DNA of 64,000 nt, from NCBI RefSeq assembly GCF_001423945.1, contig NZ_LMPU01000010.1, positions 278,080 through 342,079 on the forward strand, given 5' to 3'. Below are positions 8,699 to 15,856 of the stretch, piece by piece. Position numbers and translations under genes: made by a program. The notes beneath the pieces are model-generated. The model was not told where the DNA came from. It did not search any database and worked only from the letters and a program-made list of their open reading frames with translations. The stretch comes from Pedobacter sp. Leaf194. GTDB lineage: Bacteria; Bacteroidota; Bacteroidia; Sphingobacteriales; Sphingobacteriaceae. How positions within the stretch are numbered: position 1 is the first letter of the stretch; the number at the start of each line of letters is the position of its first letter.

Positions 8699-9544
8699 AT
8701 GTCTACAGTACAAATTACTGCCGCAGATGTAAATAAATTACGCCAACAAACTGGCGCTGGTATGATGGATTGCAAAAAAGCTTTAGTAGAAGCTAATGGC
8801 GATTTCGAAGCTGCTGTTGATTTATTACGCAAAAAAGGTCAGAAAGTTTCTGCCGCTCGTTCTGGTAATGCAACATCTGAAGGTTTGGTATCAATTAATG
8901 TTTCAGCAGATGGCACAAACGGTAAATTAGTTGCTTTAGCTTGCGAAACTGAACCAGTTTCTAAAGTTGAGGATTTCCGTAATTTAGCTCAGGCAGTTTT
9001 GGCTGCAGCAGTTGCAAACAACCCTGCTCATACTGAAGAATTATTAGCGATTACTTTAGAAGATGGCCGTACGGTTGCGGAAACCATCACTGAATTAACC
9101 GGTAAAATCGGAGAAAAAATCGTTATTCAGGAGTACGCAAATATTTCTGGCGAAAAAGTCGTTTCTTATATTCACTCTAACGGCAAAATGGGCGTTTTAG
9201 TAGTGTTCGAAGGTGCTAACGGTGCAGATATTACAGAAGCTGGAAAAGATGTTGCAATGCAAATTGCTGCAATGAACCCAATTGCTGTTGATAAAGATGG
9301 TGTTGATCCTGCTACTATCGAGCGTGAAATCGAAATTGCTAAAGATGTAATTCGTGCTGAAGGTAAACCAGAAGAAATGGTTGAAAAAATCGCTGCTGGT
9401 AAGCTAAATAAATTCTACAAAGACAGTACTTTATTAAACCAGGAGTTTGTTAAAGATGGTTCTGTAGATGTACGTAAATTTTTAGATAACACATCTAAAG
9501 GTTTAACAGTTTCTGCTTTCAAACGTGTACAATTAGGTGCATAA
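8699..9544 (+). CDS. tsf: Elongation factor Ts
   Basis: EF-Ts (281 residues) is the nucleotide exchange factor for EF-Tu. The N-terminal UBA-like module has the signature LRQQTGAGMMDCKKAL (residues about 14-29), followed by the core and dimerisation regions. The length matches the E. coli protein (283). It is separated from rpsB by 103 bases holding an inverted repeat. A strong terminator follows, closing the rplM-rpsI-rpsB-tsf operon. Confidence 0.97.
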   Translation: MSTVQITAADVNKLRQQTGAGMMDCKKALVEANGDFEAAVDLLRKKGQKVSAARSGNATSEGLVSINVSADGTNGKLVALACETEPVSKVEDFRNLAQAVLAAAVANNPAHTEELLAITLEDGRTVAETITELTGKIGEKIVIQEYANISGEKVVSYIHSNGKMGVLVVFEGANGADITEAGKDVAMQIAAMNPIAVDKDGVDPATIEREIEIAKDVIRAEGKPEEMVEKIAAGKLNKFYKDSTLLNQEFVKDGSVDVRKFLDNTSKGLTVSAFKRVQLGA

Positions 9545-9564
9545 GCACTTTTAAATGATAACGA

Positions 9565-9593
9565 AATCCCGATGAGAATCGGGATTTTTTTTT
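9565..9593 (+). terminator. Terminator after tsf
   Basis: AATCCCGAT and ATCGGGATT form a perfect 9-base stem around GAGA, followed by a run of T. It lies 20 bases past the tsf stop codon. Confidence 0.9.
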
Positions 9594-9649
9594 GCTGGAA
9601 TTTTTTAGACAATTGTTTAAACCATAATTTAGCTTAAGCGTAAATAAGT

Positions 9650-10744
9650 ATGATAACAATCAAAAATGTAAATCTCTTTGCAAACGATATTCTTGCTGAA
9701 AATCAAAACATCGAAATAAATGGCGGTTTAATTGCCTCCATTACAGCAAGCGATGCAAATTCGCATCAGGAGAAGTTTGTGGTTCCCGGATTTATAGATT
9801 TGCAAATATATGGTTCGGGCCGCCGCCTGTTTTCAGCAGAACCTTCCGTTGAATCTTTAAAGATAATGGAAGATGATCTACTTAAGAAAGGAACAACAGG
9901 TTTTCTTGCCTGTATGGCAACCAACACACCCGCGGTTTTCAACGAATGCATTAAAGCAGCAAAAGAATACCGTTCATCAGCAAGAAACTTTTTAGGCTTG
10001 CATTTAGAAGGTCCGTTTCTTAATCCAAAGCGGCTTGGGGCACACGTTCCTGCATATGTGAGGCAGGCATCTCTTGAAGAAATTAAAGCGTTGCTGGATT
10101 TTGGTGATGGCGTAATTAAAATGATTACCATTGCCCCGGAATGTCAGAATGAAAAAGTTATCCAGCACTTATTGGATAACGACGTATTGGTTTCTCTAGG
10201 CCACAGTAACGCCACCTTTGAAGAGGCAACCAACGCATACAACCGTGGAATACAAACCACAACGCATCTTTTTAATGCAATGAGTCCTATCCACCACCGC
10301 GAGCCCGGAATACCTACAGCTGTTTTTAACCACGACAAAGCAATGGCAAGCATCATTGCCGATGGCCAGCACGTAGATTATGAAGTTGTAAAGTTTGCGA
10401 AGAAGCTCCTTAAAGAAAGATTATTTTTAATTACGGATGCGGTGACTGCATGCAGCGTGGGGCCTTACCAGCATATTCAAGACGGCGACAAGTTTGTAAT
10501 GCCCGATGGTACGCTTTCAGGTTCAGCGCTTACCATGTTGCAGGCTGTTAAAAATTGCGTAGCACACTGTGGTATTCATTTGCCGGAGGCTGTAAAGATG
10601 GCAACAGTTTATCCTGCTAAGTTGATTAAAAAAGACAATCAAATCGGAAAAGTTGCAGCAGGTTATCAGGCCAACTTGCTCGTTCTGGATAAGGATCTGA
10701 AATTAGAAAAGGTGATTTTCAATGGTGAAACGCTATCAATCTAA
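9650..10744 (+). CDS. nagA: N-acetylglucosamine-6-phosphate deacetylase
   Basis: This 364-residue amidohydrolase-fold enzyme should remove acetate from GlcNAc-6-phosphate in amino-sugar and wall recycling. Metal and catalytic positions align with E. coli NagA: E120 in LHLEGPF, H185 in LGHSNAT, H206 in TTHLFNAM and D263 in LITDAV. The usual HxH after PGFID is replaced by QIY (PGFIDLQIYG, 46-55). E. coli NagA also lacks that HxH and uses a single metal, so this is not a defect. It sits alone between tsf and pyrH, with no nagB or sugar transporter beside it. Confidence 0.9.
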   Translation: MITIKNVNLFANDILAENQNIEINGGLIASITASDANSHQEKFVVPGFIDLQIYGSGRRLFSAEPSVESLKIMEDDLLKKGTTGFLACMATNTPAVFNECIKAAKEYRSSARNFLGLHLEGPFLNPKRLGAHVPAYVRQASLEEIKALLDFGDGVIKMITIAPECQNEKVIQHLLDNDVLVSLGHSNATFEEATNAYNRGIQTTTHLFNAMSPIHHREPGIPTAVFNHDKAMASIIADGQHVDYEVVKFAKKLLKERLFLITDAVTACSVGPYQHIQDGDKFVMPDGTLSGSALTMLQAVKNCVAHCGIHLPEAVKMATVYPAKLIKKDNQIGKVAAGYQANLLVLDKDLKLEKVIFNGETLSI

Positions 10745-10807
10745 ATAATTACATCATTTGTTAAAAAGCATAGCGGGTATTAAAAAATTGTTGATATTTT
10801 TGAGGTC

Positions 10808-11512
10808 ATGAAATACAAACGCATCCTACTAAAGCTCAGCGGCGAATCGCTAATGGGCGATAAACAATACGGTATTGATAATGAACGTGTTAAACAATAT
10901 GCTGAAGACATTAAAGCAGTACACGACAAAGGTTTAGAAATCGCAATCGTTATTGGCGGAGGAAATATTTTCAGAGGCCTGAGTGCCGAGAAAAGTGGGA
11001 TGGACAGAGCACAGGCAGATTATATGGGTATGTTGGCCACGGTAATCAATTCTATGGCTTTACAAGATGCCCTTGAAAAAGTTGGTATAAAAACCCGTTT
11101 GTTAACGGCAATAAAGATGGAACAAATTTGCGAACCTTTTATTCGCAGGAGAGCTGTAAGGCACCTGGAAAAAGGCCGTGTGGTTATATTCGGAGCTGGA
11201 ACGGGCAATCCGTACTTCACAACAGATTCTGCAGCTGCACTTAGGGCGATTGAGATTAAGGCTGATGCAGTGCTTAAAGGAACCCGTGTTGATGGCATTT
11301 ACACCGCCGACCCGGAGAAAGATCCGCTGGCGACTAAGTATGAAGAAATCTCTTTTAAAGAAGTTTACGCGAAAGGTTTGAACGTAATGGACATGACCGC
11401 ATTTACTTTATGCGAAGAAAACCAGGTTCCAATTATTGTGTTTGATATGAATAAACACGGCAACTTTATGAAAATTGCCAACGGCGAAGCTATTGGTACA
11501 TTAGTAAAATAG
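10808..11512 (+). CDS. pyrH: UMP kinase
   Basis: UMP kinase (234 residues) makes UDP from UMP and ATP in pyrimidine synthesis and belongs to the amino-acid kinase family. Visible motifs are [14 protein letters not shown] at the start, the glycine-rich [11 protein letters not shown] near residue 50 and [20 protein letters not shown] in the nucleotide-binding part. It lies 40 bases upstream of frr, a near-universal pairing. A TATTTTTG box at 10795-10802 directly before the ATG may be the -7 element of a very short or absent leader, though no clear -33 element is seen. Confidence 0.97.
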   Translation: MKYKRILLKLSGESLMGDKQYGIDNERVKQYAEDIKAVHDKGLEIAIVIGGGNIFRGLSAEKSGMDRAQADYMGMLATVINSMALQDALEKVGIKTRLLTAIKMEQICEPFIRRRAVRHLEKGRVVIFGAGTGNPYFTTDSAAALRAIEIKADAVLKGTRVDGIYTADPEKDPLATKYEEISFKEVYAKGLNVMDMTAFTLCEENQVPIIVFDMNKHGNFMKIANGEAIGTLVK

Positions 11513-11552
11513 CATTTAAAAATTTATTATTTTTGTAGAAATACACACAATT

Positions 11553-12116
11553 ATGAATGACCTAATACAATTGCAATTAATGGATGCTCAATCTGCGATG
11601 GATAGAGCTATCGATCATTGTGAAGCTGAATTAACCAAAATCAGGGCTGGAAAAGCATCTGCAGGAATGCTTGATGGCATTTTTGTTGACTATTATGGCG
11701 CCGCTACAGCGCTTTCGCAAGTAGCAAGTATCAACACACCCGATGCACGAACAATTGTAATTCAGCCTTGGGAAAAATCTCTTTTAACAGTTATTGAAAA
11801 AGCGATTCAAGTTGCTAATATTGGTATCAATCCTCAGAATGACGGAATTGTTATTCGCCTGGTTGTACCGCCTTTAACTGAAGAGAGAAGAAGAGACCTG
11901 GTTAAAAAAGTAAAAGAAGAAGCAGAGCGTGGCCGGATTACTGTTCGGAATATACGTAAAGATGCCAATACCAAAATCCAAAAGCTAAAGGGTGAAGGCG
12001 TTTCTGATGATGAAATTAAAACCGGCGAAGCTGAAGTACAGAAATTAACTGATGCATATATTATTAAGGTTGATAAGCACGCTGAAGCTAAAGAAAAAGA
12101 CGTTATGACTGTCTAA
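11553..12116 (+). CDS. frr: Ribosome recycling factor
   Basis: RRF (187 residues) splits post-termination ribosomes together with EF-G. The sequence shows its three-helix domain I (KIRAGKASAGMLDGIFVDYYG, then VVPPLTEERRRDLVKKVKEE) with the beta domain between (INTPDARTIVIQPWEKS). Length and motifs match the family. A TATTTTTG box at 11528-11535 suggests an additional promoter between pyrH and frr. A terminator follows at 12141. Confidence 0.97.
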   Translation: MNDLIQLQLMDAQSAMDRAIDHCEAELTKIRAGKASAGMLDGIFVDYYGAATALSQVASINTPDARTIVIQPWEKSLLTVIEKAIQVANIGINPQNDGIVIRLVVPPLTEERRRDLVKKVKEEAERGRITVRNIRKDANTKIQKLKGEGVSDDEIKTGEAEVQKLTDAYIIKVDKHAEAKEKDVMTV

Positions 12117-12140
12117 TATCTGATGAACATAAATTTTTGA

Positions 12141-12166
12141 GGAGCAAATTAATTTGCTCCTTTTTT
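12141..12166 (+). terminator. Terminator after frr
   Basis: GGAGCAAATT and AATTTGCTCC form a perfect 10-base palindrome followed by TTTTTT. It lies 24 bases past the frr stop and separates frr from the convergent tRNA-like unit. Confidence 0.9.
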
Positions 12167-12201
12167 GTTTAATAGCATTTTTAGAAATCCTGTTAAAAAG
12201 A

Positions 12202-12230
12202 AAAAGAGCAACCCATCCGGGATTGCTCAA
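12202..12230 (-). terminator. Terminator of the tRNA-like RNA unit
   Basis: On the minus strand GAGCAATCCC, a GGAT loop and GGGTTGCTC form a stem with one bulged T, followed by TTTTTCTTTTT. It lies about 30 bases downstream of the second tRNA-like gene, which itself runs into a T6 tract at 12251-12256. Confidence 0.75.
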
Positions 12231-12258
12231 TTAACTAACTTATTATTCATAAAAAATG

Positions 12259-12402
12259 CTGTTGGGGAAGGAGTCGAACCTTCAAGGGGTAGTTAGCTAC
12301 AGTTCAAAAAATTAATTGTGGTCAACCCAATAAACTGCGTTTGTCCCATTATTCCCCACCACCGAGACAAGGAGGCGTGTCTGCCAATTTCACCACCCAA
12401 CA
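12259..12402 (-). ncRNA. tRNA-like RNA with giant variable arm, downstream copy
   Basis: The minus strand folds by eye into a complete class II tRNA. The acceptor is TGTTGGG/CCCAACA with discriminator G. The D stem is GTG/CAC with a GG-containing loop, and the T arm is GAAGG-TTCGACT-CCTTC. The anticodon stem CCTCC/GGTGG has one T-T mismatch and a loop TTGTCTC, so the formal anticodon is GUC with an abnormal U37. The region between anticodon and T stems is 68 bases (normal long arms are up to about 24), closed by GGGG/CCCC with an inner CAGTT/AACTG stem. CCA is not encoded. The D arm resembles tRNA-Leu and G73 resembles tRNA-Ser. It is followed by T6. I do not recognise it as any standard tRNA. 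Confidence 0.7.
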
Positions 12403-12478
12403 TTCTAATTAAGTTTGAGGCTGCAATTTTCAGTTTTCAGCCGGGGCCTTCTACTCATAATCGCGAACTCCAAACTAG

Positions 12479-12586
12479 CTGTAGGGGAAGGAATCGAACC
12501 TTCAAGGAGTAGTTAGCCGTTACCGGTTTCCCATATTCTCCACCACCGAGACAAGGAGGTGTGTCTGCCTGTTTCACCACCCTACA
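12479..12586 (-). ncRNA. tRNA-like RNA with long variable arm, upstream copy
   Basis: This second copy folds the same way: acceptor TGTAGGG/CCCTACA with discriminator G, D stem GTG/CAC, T arm GAAGG-TTCGATT-CCTTC. The anticodon arm is identical to the other copy (CCTCC-TTGTCTC-GGTGG). The variable region is 39 bases, closed by GGAG/CTCC, with an inner CCG-GTAA-CGG hairpin. About 40 bases across the D and anticodon arms are nearly identical in both copies, while acceptor stems differ by a compensated pair (TGTTGGG/CCCAACA against TGTAGGG/CCCTACA). That covariation supports a real selected fold. The stretch CACCTCCTTGTCT resembles the 16S rRNA anti-Shine-Dalgarno end. It is the promoter-proximal gene of the pair; 76 bases separate them. 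Confidence 0.7.
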
Positions 12587-12637
12587 TTATGTTTAGCAAA
12601 TTGTTAAAGAACGTCCCTTTTTCTTACTTGCTTGATA

Positions 12638-12669
12638 CAAATGTAAAGGAACAATCAATATCTTGCAAA
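12638..12669 (-). promoter_or_regulatory. Promoter of the tRNA-like RNA unit
   Basis: On the minus strand TTTG (12666-12669) and TACATTTG (12638-12645) are spaced by 20 bases, a perfect Bacteroidota housekeeping promoter. Transcription should begin near 12632 and run through both tRNA-like genes, with a leader of about 45 bases. Confidence 0.8.
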
Positions 12670-12742
12670 TATTTTAAACATTTAATTTTATTTTTATAAT
12701 ATTGATAATTTTTATTATATTCGCTTATCAAAATTCGAAAAT

Positions 12743-13219
12743 ATGCTTAAAAAAGACAATTCCAATTTAGAAATTGACAACCTGGACATTGACATTTTAA
12801 AACAACTGATGCTTGATGCCACGAAACCTTATACTGAAATAGCAAAAGATTTGATTGTTTCTGGTGGCACTATACACGTTAGGATGAAAAAACTGCAGGA
12901 AATGGGTATCATTAAAGGCTCACACCTGATAATCGACCCTCAAAAGGCCGGCTATGATATTTGTGCATTTTTGGGGATATATCTTGAAAAAGGCATTCAG
13001 TATAAAGATGCGGTTGACCAGCTAAGTAAAATTAAAGAAGTTGTAGAGTTACATTATACAACGGGCGCCTACAGCATGTTCGCGAAGATTATCTGTAGAG
13101 ATACCAATCACCTCCGCCACGTTTTAAATGAAGAAATACAGGCTGTAAATGGTATTCAAAGAACTGAAACCTTGATTTCGCTTGAAGAAAGTATTAAGAG
13201 ACAGATTGAACTTGGCTAG
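12743..13219 (+). CDS. Lrp/AsnC family transcriptional regulator
   Basis: This 158-residue protein has the Lrp/AsnC layout: an N-terminal winged HTH (about residues 12-60, IDILKQLMLDATKPYTEIAK then VSGGTIHVRMKKLQEMGIIKG) and a C-terminal RAM/ligand-binding ferredoxin-like domain. Members form octamers that sense amino acids or other small molecules and bind DNA. The upstream region is very A+T rich and is shared with the divergent promoter of the tRNA-like RNA unit, so it could regulate itself and that unit. The target and ligand cannot be told from sequence. Confidence 0.92.
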   Translation: MLKKDNSNLEIDNLDIDILKQLMLDATKPYTEIAKDLIVSGGTIHVRMKKLQEMGIIKGSHLIIDPQKAGYDICAFLGIYLEKGIQYKDAVDQLSKIKEVVELHYTTGAYSMFAKIICRDTNHLRHVLNEEIQAVNGIQRTETLISLEESIKRQIELG

Positions 13220-13299
13220 AATGATGGCTTAATTGCCTTAGTTGTAACGAAAGCTTTTTGTAAGACTTTTACATTTCACCAATAATATCTGGTTCTGTT

Positions 13300-13411
13300 T
13301 TGCCACTTAGACCCGATTGCAGTGAACACGTAGCCCCAGCCTTTTCTGCTGTGGGCGCAGTAAAACGAAAAGCGGGAAGAGACCTGAATAGTTGCAGAAA
13401 ATTGCTCTTCG
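13300..13411 (+). repeat. Interspersed repeat AAATAAACCCGAYA, copy 2
   Basis: This is the most diverged copy. It reads CTTAGACCCGATTGCAGTGAACACG, an inner hairpin GCCCCAGC-CTTTTCT-GCTGTGGGC, AAAGCGGGAAGAG, then GAATAGTTGCAGAAAATTGC and CTCTTC. The order of blocks matches the copies at 306-401, 46928-47020 and 53133-53245. It lies between the convergent Lrp gene and feoB. Confidence 0.5.
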
Positions 13412-13427
13412 AATAGCTAAAATAAGT

Positions 13428-15533
13428 TTATTTAAGTATCTGGTAAGCAATTAATGCTGCAAAATAGGCCATGGCGGTCATGTAAACCAGCTGAATAACG
13501 GGCCATTTCCAACCTTTAGTTTCGCGGTAAACAATTGCAACAGTGCTCATACATTGCATGGCGAAGGCATAAAACAACATGAGCGAAATGCCCGTTGCGA
13601 AAGAATAAACCGGTAAGCCTGTACGACTATTTACCGATGCAGCCATCCTTTCCCTGATGGTAGTGGTATCTTCATCGCCGCCATCTACACTGTAAATGGT
13701 GGCCATGGTGCCTACAAATGCCTCGCGTGCGGCAAATGAAGTAATTAAACCGATGCCAATTTTCCAATCGTAACCTAAAGGCCGGATTGCCGGCTCTATC
13801 AGATGGCCCAAAATGCCAACATAAGAATTTTCGAGTTTCTCGGTCGCAATTAAAGTTTTAGTATGATCTGCCTTTGTAGAATCGAGCATGGCGCTCTGAT
13901 ACTTTTTATCGATATTTTCGAAACGATTTCCAGGGCCGAACGAGGCCATTACCCATAAAATAATAGAAATTGCGATGATTACCTTACCTGCTTCAAAAAC
14001 AAAGGTTTTTGATTTCTCATACATGGTGTAAAAAACATTTTTCCACCGAGGCATGCGGTAAACGGGTAGCTCCATGATAAAATATGCCCGTTCTTTTGTT
14101 TTGATGATGAATTTCATTACCCAGGCTACAAGAACCGCAGCGATAATACCAACTAAATACATCACCATTAAAGCGAGGCCTTGCAAGTTAAAAATACCTA
14201 AAATCGTTTTTGAAGGGATGATGAGCGAAATGATTAAAATGTAAACAGGAAGCCTGGCCGAACAACTTACCAGGGGCGTAACCATTATCGTTATCATCCT
14301 ATCTTTCCAGTTTTCGATATTTCTGGCAGCCATAATTGAAGGTACAGCACAAGCCAAACCACCAATCATTGGTACCACTGATTTACCATTGAGGCCAACT
14401 TTACTCATAATCTTATCCATCATAAAAGTAACGCGGGCCATGTAACCGGTGTCTTCCAGAATGGAAATAAAGGCAAATAGAATGGCGATTTGAGGAATAA
14501 AAACGAAAATGCCACCCAGGCCTGCAACGATGCCATCAAGCACTAAATCGGTAAGCATGCCAGCCGGAAGATATTGATGGCCTGTGGCTGTTATAAAACC
14601 AAAACCACTTTCTATCCAATCCATAGGATAAGAGGACCATGCAAAAATTGCATTGAAAATGGTAAAAAGAATGGCAAGGAAAATGGCAAAACCCCAAACT
14701 TTATGTGTTAAAACTGCATCTAACTTATCGCTGAATGAAAATTTCTCTGCGGTGCCTTTATCCACTACTACATCGGCCAAAACTGTGCCCAAATGCTTGT
14801 AACGTGCAATTGTTTCTGCAGCCTGCACCTTTGAAGATTCGAAGTTGTTGGATACCTCGATCTCTTCGATTTCCAGCTGCTCCTTTTCTGTAAAAAAAGT
14901 TAAATGTTCGTGCTGATGCAAAACCTGAAGCGCATAGTAATCGTTGCTGGAATTTAGCTTCGATTTGATGGCGTTAATAGCAGCAGGTGCAAGTATGTTA
15001 ACATCTACATCCTGTAACTGCGTTGGAACTTTATTTGTGTTTCCTATCGCCTGCTTAAGTGTATCTATCCCAATATTGTTCCTGGCCGAAATTGACACCA
15101 CCTGAACACCCAGTTTCTGAGCTAGCTTATTCAGGTTTATGTCTATTCCCTGTTTGGCTGAAAGATCTATCATATTTAAAGCCAAAACCATTGGAATACC
15201 TAAATCAGCAACCTGAGAATATAAAAGTAGGTTACGTTTAAGATTCGAAGCGTCGGCAATCAAGACAATAACATCAGGAAAACTTTTGTTGTTCTTATCT
15301 GCCAAAACCTGAAAAACGATGCTCTCGTCACTGCTTTTCGGGTATAGACTGTAAGTGCCGGGTAAATCAATAATCTCCACATCTTTTCCGTTGGGAAGTT
15401 TCATATAACCTGTCTTTTTATCGACGGTTATACCCGGGAAATTTCCAATTTTTTGATTTAAGCCGGTTAAGCGATTAAACAGAGTAGATTTACCTGTATT
15501 GGGATTACCAACTAATGCAACTTTAATATCCAA
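13428..15533 (-). CDS. feoB: Ferrous iron transporter B
   Basis: FeoB (701 residues) imports Fe2+ across the inner membrane. The cytoplasmic N-terminal G domain shows G1 GNPNTGKST (9-17), G3 DLPGTYSLYP and G4 LNMIDLS. It is followed by the helical regulatory domain and, from about residue 275, a membrane domain with two gate repeats (including GLACAVPSIMAARNIENWKD and the CMSTVAIVYRET region). The length is typical for the phylum. feoA lies 8 bases upstream, so the two form an operon. FeoB genes normally respond to iron, and an operator-like palindrome lies upstream of feoA. Confidence 0.97.
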   Translation of the reverse strand: MDIKVALVGNPNTGKSTLFNRLTGLNQKIGNFPGITVDKKTGYMKLPNGKDVEIIDLPGTYSLYPKSSDESIVFQVLADKNNKSFPDVIVLIADASNLKRNLLLYSQVADLGIPMVLALNMIDLSAKQGIDINLNKLAQKLGVQVVSISARNNIGIDTLKQAIGNTNKVPTQLQDVDVNILAPAAINAIKSKLNSSNDYYALQVLHQHEHLTFFTEKEQLEIEEIEVSNNFESSKVQAAETIARYKHLGTVLADVVVDKGTAEKFSFSDKLDAVLTHKVWGFAIFLAILFTIFNAIFAWSSYPMDWIESGFGFITATGHQYLPAGMLTDLVLDGIVAGLGGIFVFIPQIAILFAFISILEDTGYMARVTFMMDKIMSKVGLNGKSVVPMIGGLACAVPSIMAARNIENWKDRMITIMVTPLVSCSARLPVYILIISLIIPSKTILGIFNLQGLALMVMYLVGIIAAVLVAWVMKFIIKTKERAYFIMELPVYRMPRWKNVFYTMYEKSKTFVFEAGKVIIAISIILWVMASFGPGNRFENIDKKYQSAMLDSTKADHTKTLIATEKLENSYVGILGHLIEPAIRPLGYDWKIGIGLITSFAAREAFVGTMATIYSVDGGDEDTTTIRERMAASVNSRTGLPVYSFATGISLMLFYAFAMQCMSTVAIVYRETKGWKWPVIQLVYMTAMAYFAALIAYQILK

Positions 15534-15541
15534 AGCAACTA

Positions 15542-15757
15542 TTATTGAATGATAATGACATCTGCTTCGCTTTTACGCAAGCAAAGCTGATAACCTGCAA
15601 CACGAATAGCCATTGGGTCGCCTAATGGCGCAAAACGTTCCACTTCTACAACTTCGCCAGGCAAACACCCCATCTCCATTAACTTAACAGATAAATCAAG
15701 ATCTGTAAAAGCCATTATTGTTCCTTTTTCGCCAACTTTTAAGTGTGAAAGTTTCAT
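15542..15757 (-). CDS. feoA: Ferrous iron transport protein A
   Basis: FeoA is a small cytoplasmic SH3-like protein (71 residues) that acts with FeoB. The sequence has the family features MEMGCLPGEVVEVERFAPLGDP and the closing IRVAGYQLCLRKSEADVI. It is the first gene of the feoAB operon. The ATG at 15757 is the only good start. Confidence 0.92.
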   Translation of the reverse strand: MKLSHLKVGEKGTIMAFTDLDLSVKLMEMGCLPGEVVEVERFAPLGDPMAIRVAGYQLCLRKSEADVIIIQ

Positions 15758-15787
15758 GTGCTTAATTTGTCTGCAAGTTACCCTTTC

Positions 15788-15807
15788 TTTAGATTTATTC
15801 CAAATAA
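15788..15807 (-). promoter_or_regulatory. Possible iron-responsive operator of feoAB
   Basis: TTTAGATTTATTCCAAATAA is an imperfect palindrome with TTTAGA and TTCCAAA half sites, similar to Fur boxes described for this phylum. It overlaps a weak -7-like TTATTTG on the minus strand, 31 bases before feoA. Position supports the role, but the match is imperfect. Confidence 0.4.
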
Positions 15808-15856
15808 GACAGTGATAACTGTTAAATTTTAACGCATGATTTACAGGAAAATGATT

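Noticed and set aside
12259..12402. Reading the tRNA-like gene as an ordinary tRNA-Asp because the formal anticodon is GUC
   Set aside because: tRNA-Asp is class I with a 4-5 base variable loop. This molecule has a very long variable arm, U37, a stem mismatch and a Leu-like D arm, so a normal Asp identity is unlikely.
12318..12512. Plus-strand open frame of 64 residues
   Set aside because: It runs antisense through the tRNA-like genes and has no protein-like composition or promoter.
12259..12586. tmRNA or tRNA-Sec
   Set aside because: No tag-peptide frame or Ala-type G3-U70 pair is seen, and the loop has no UCA anticodon or 8-9 base acceptor. Two tandem copies would also be unusual.
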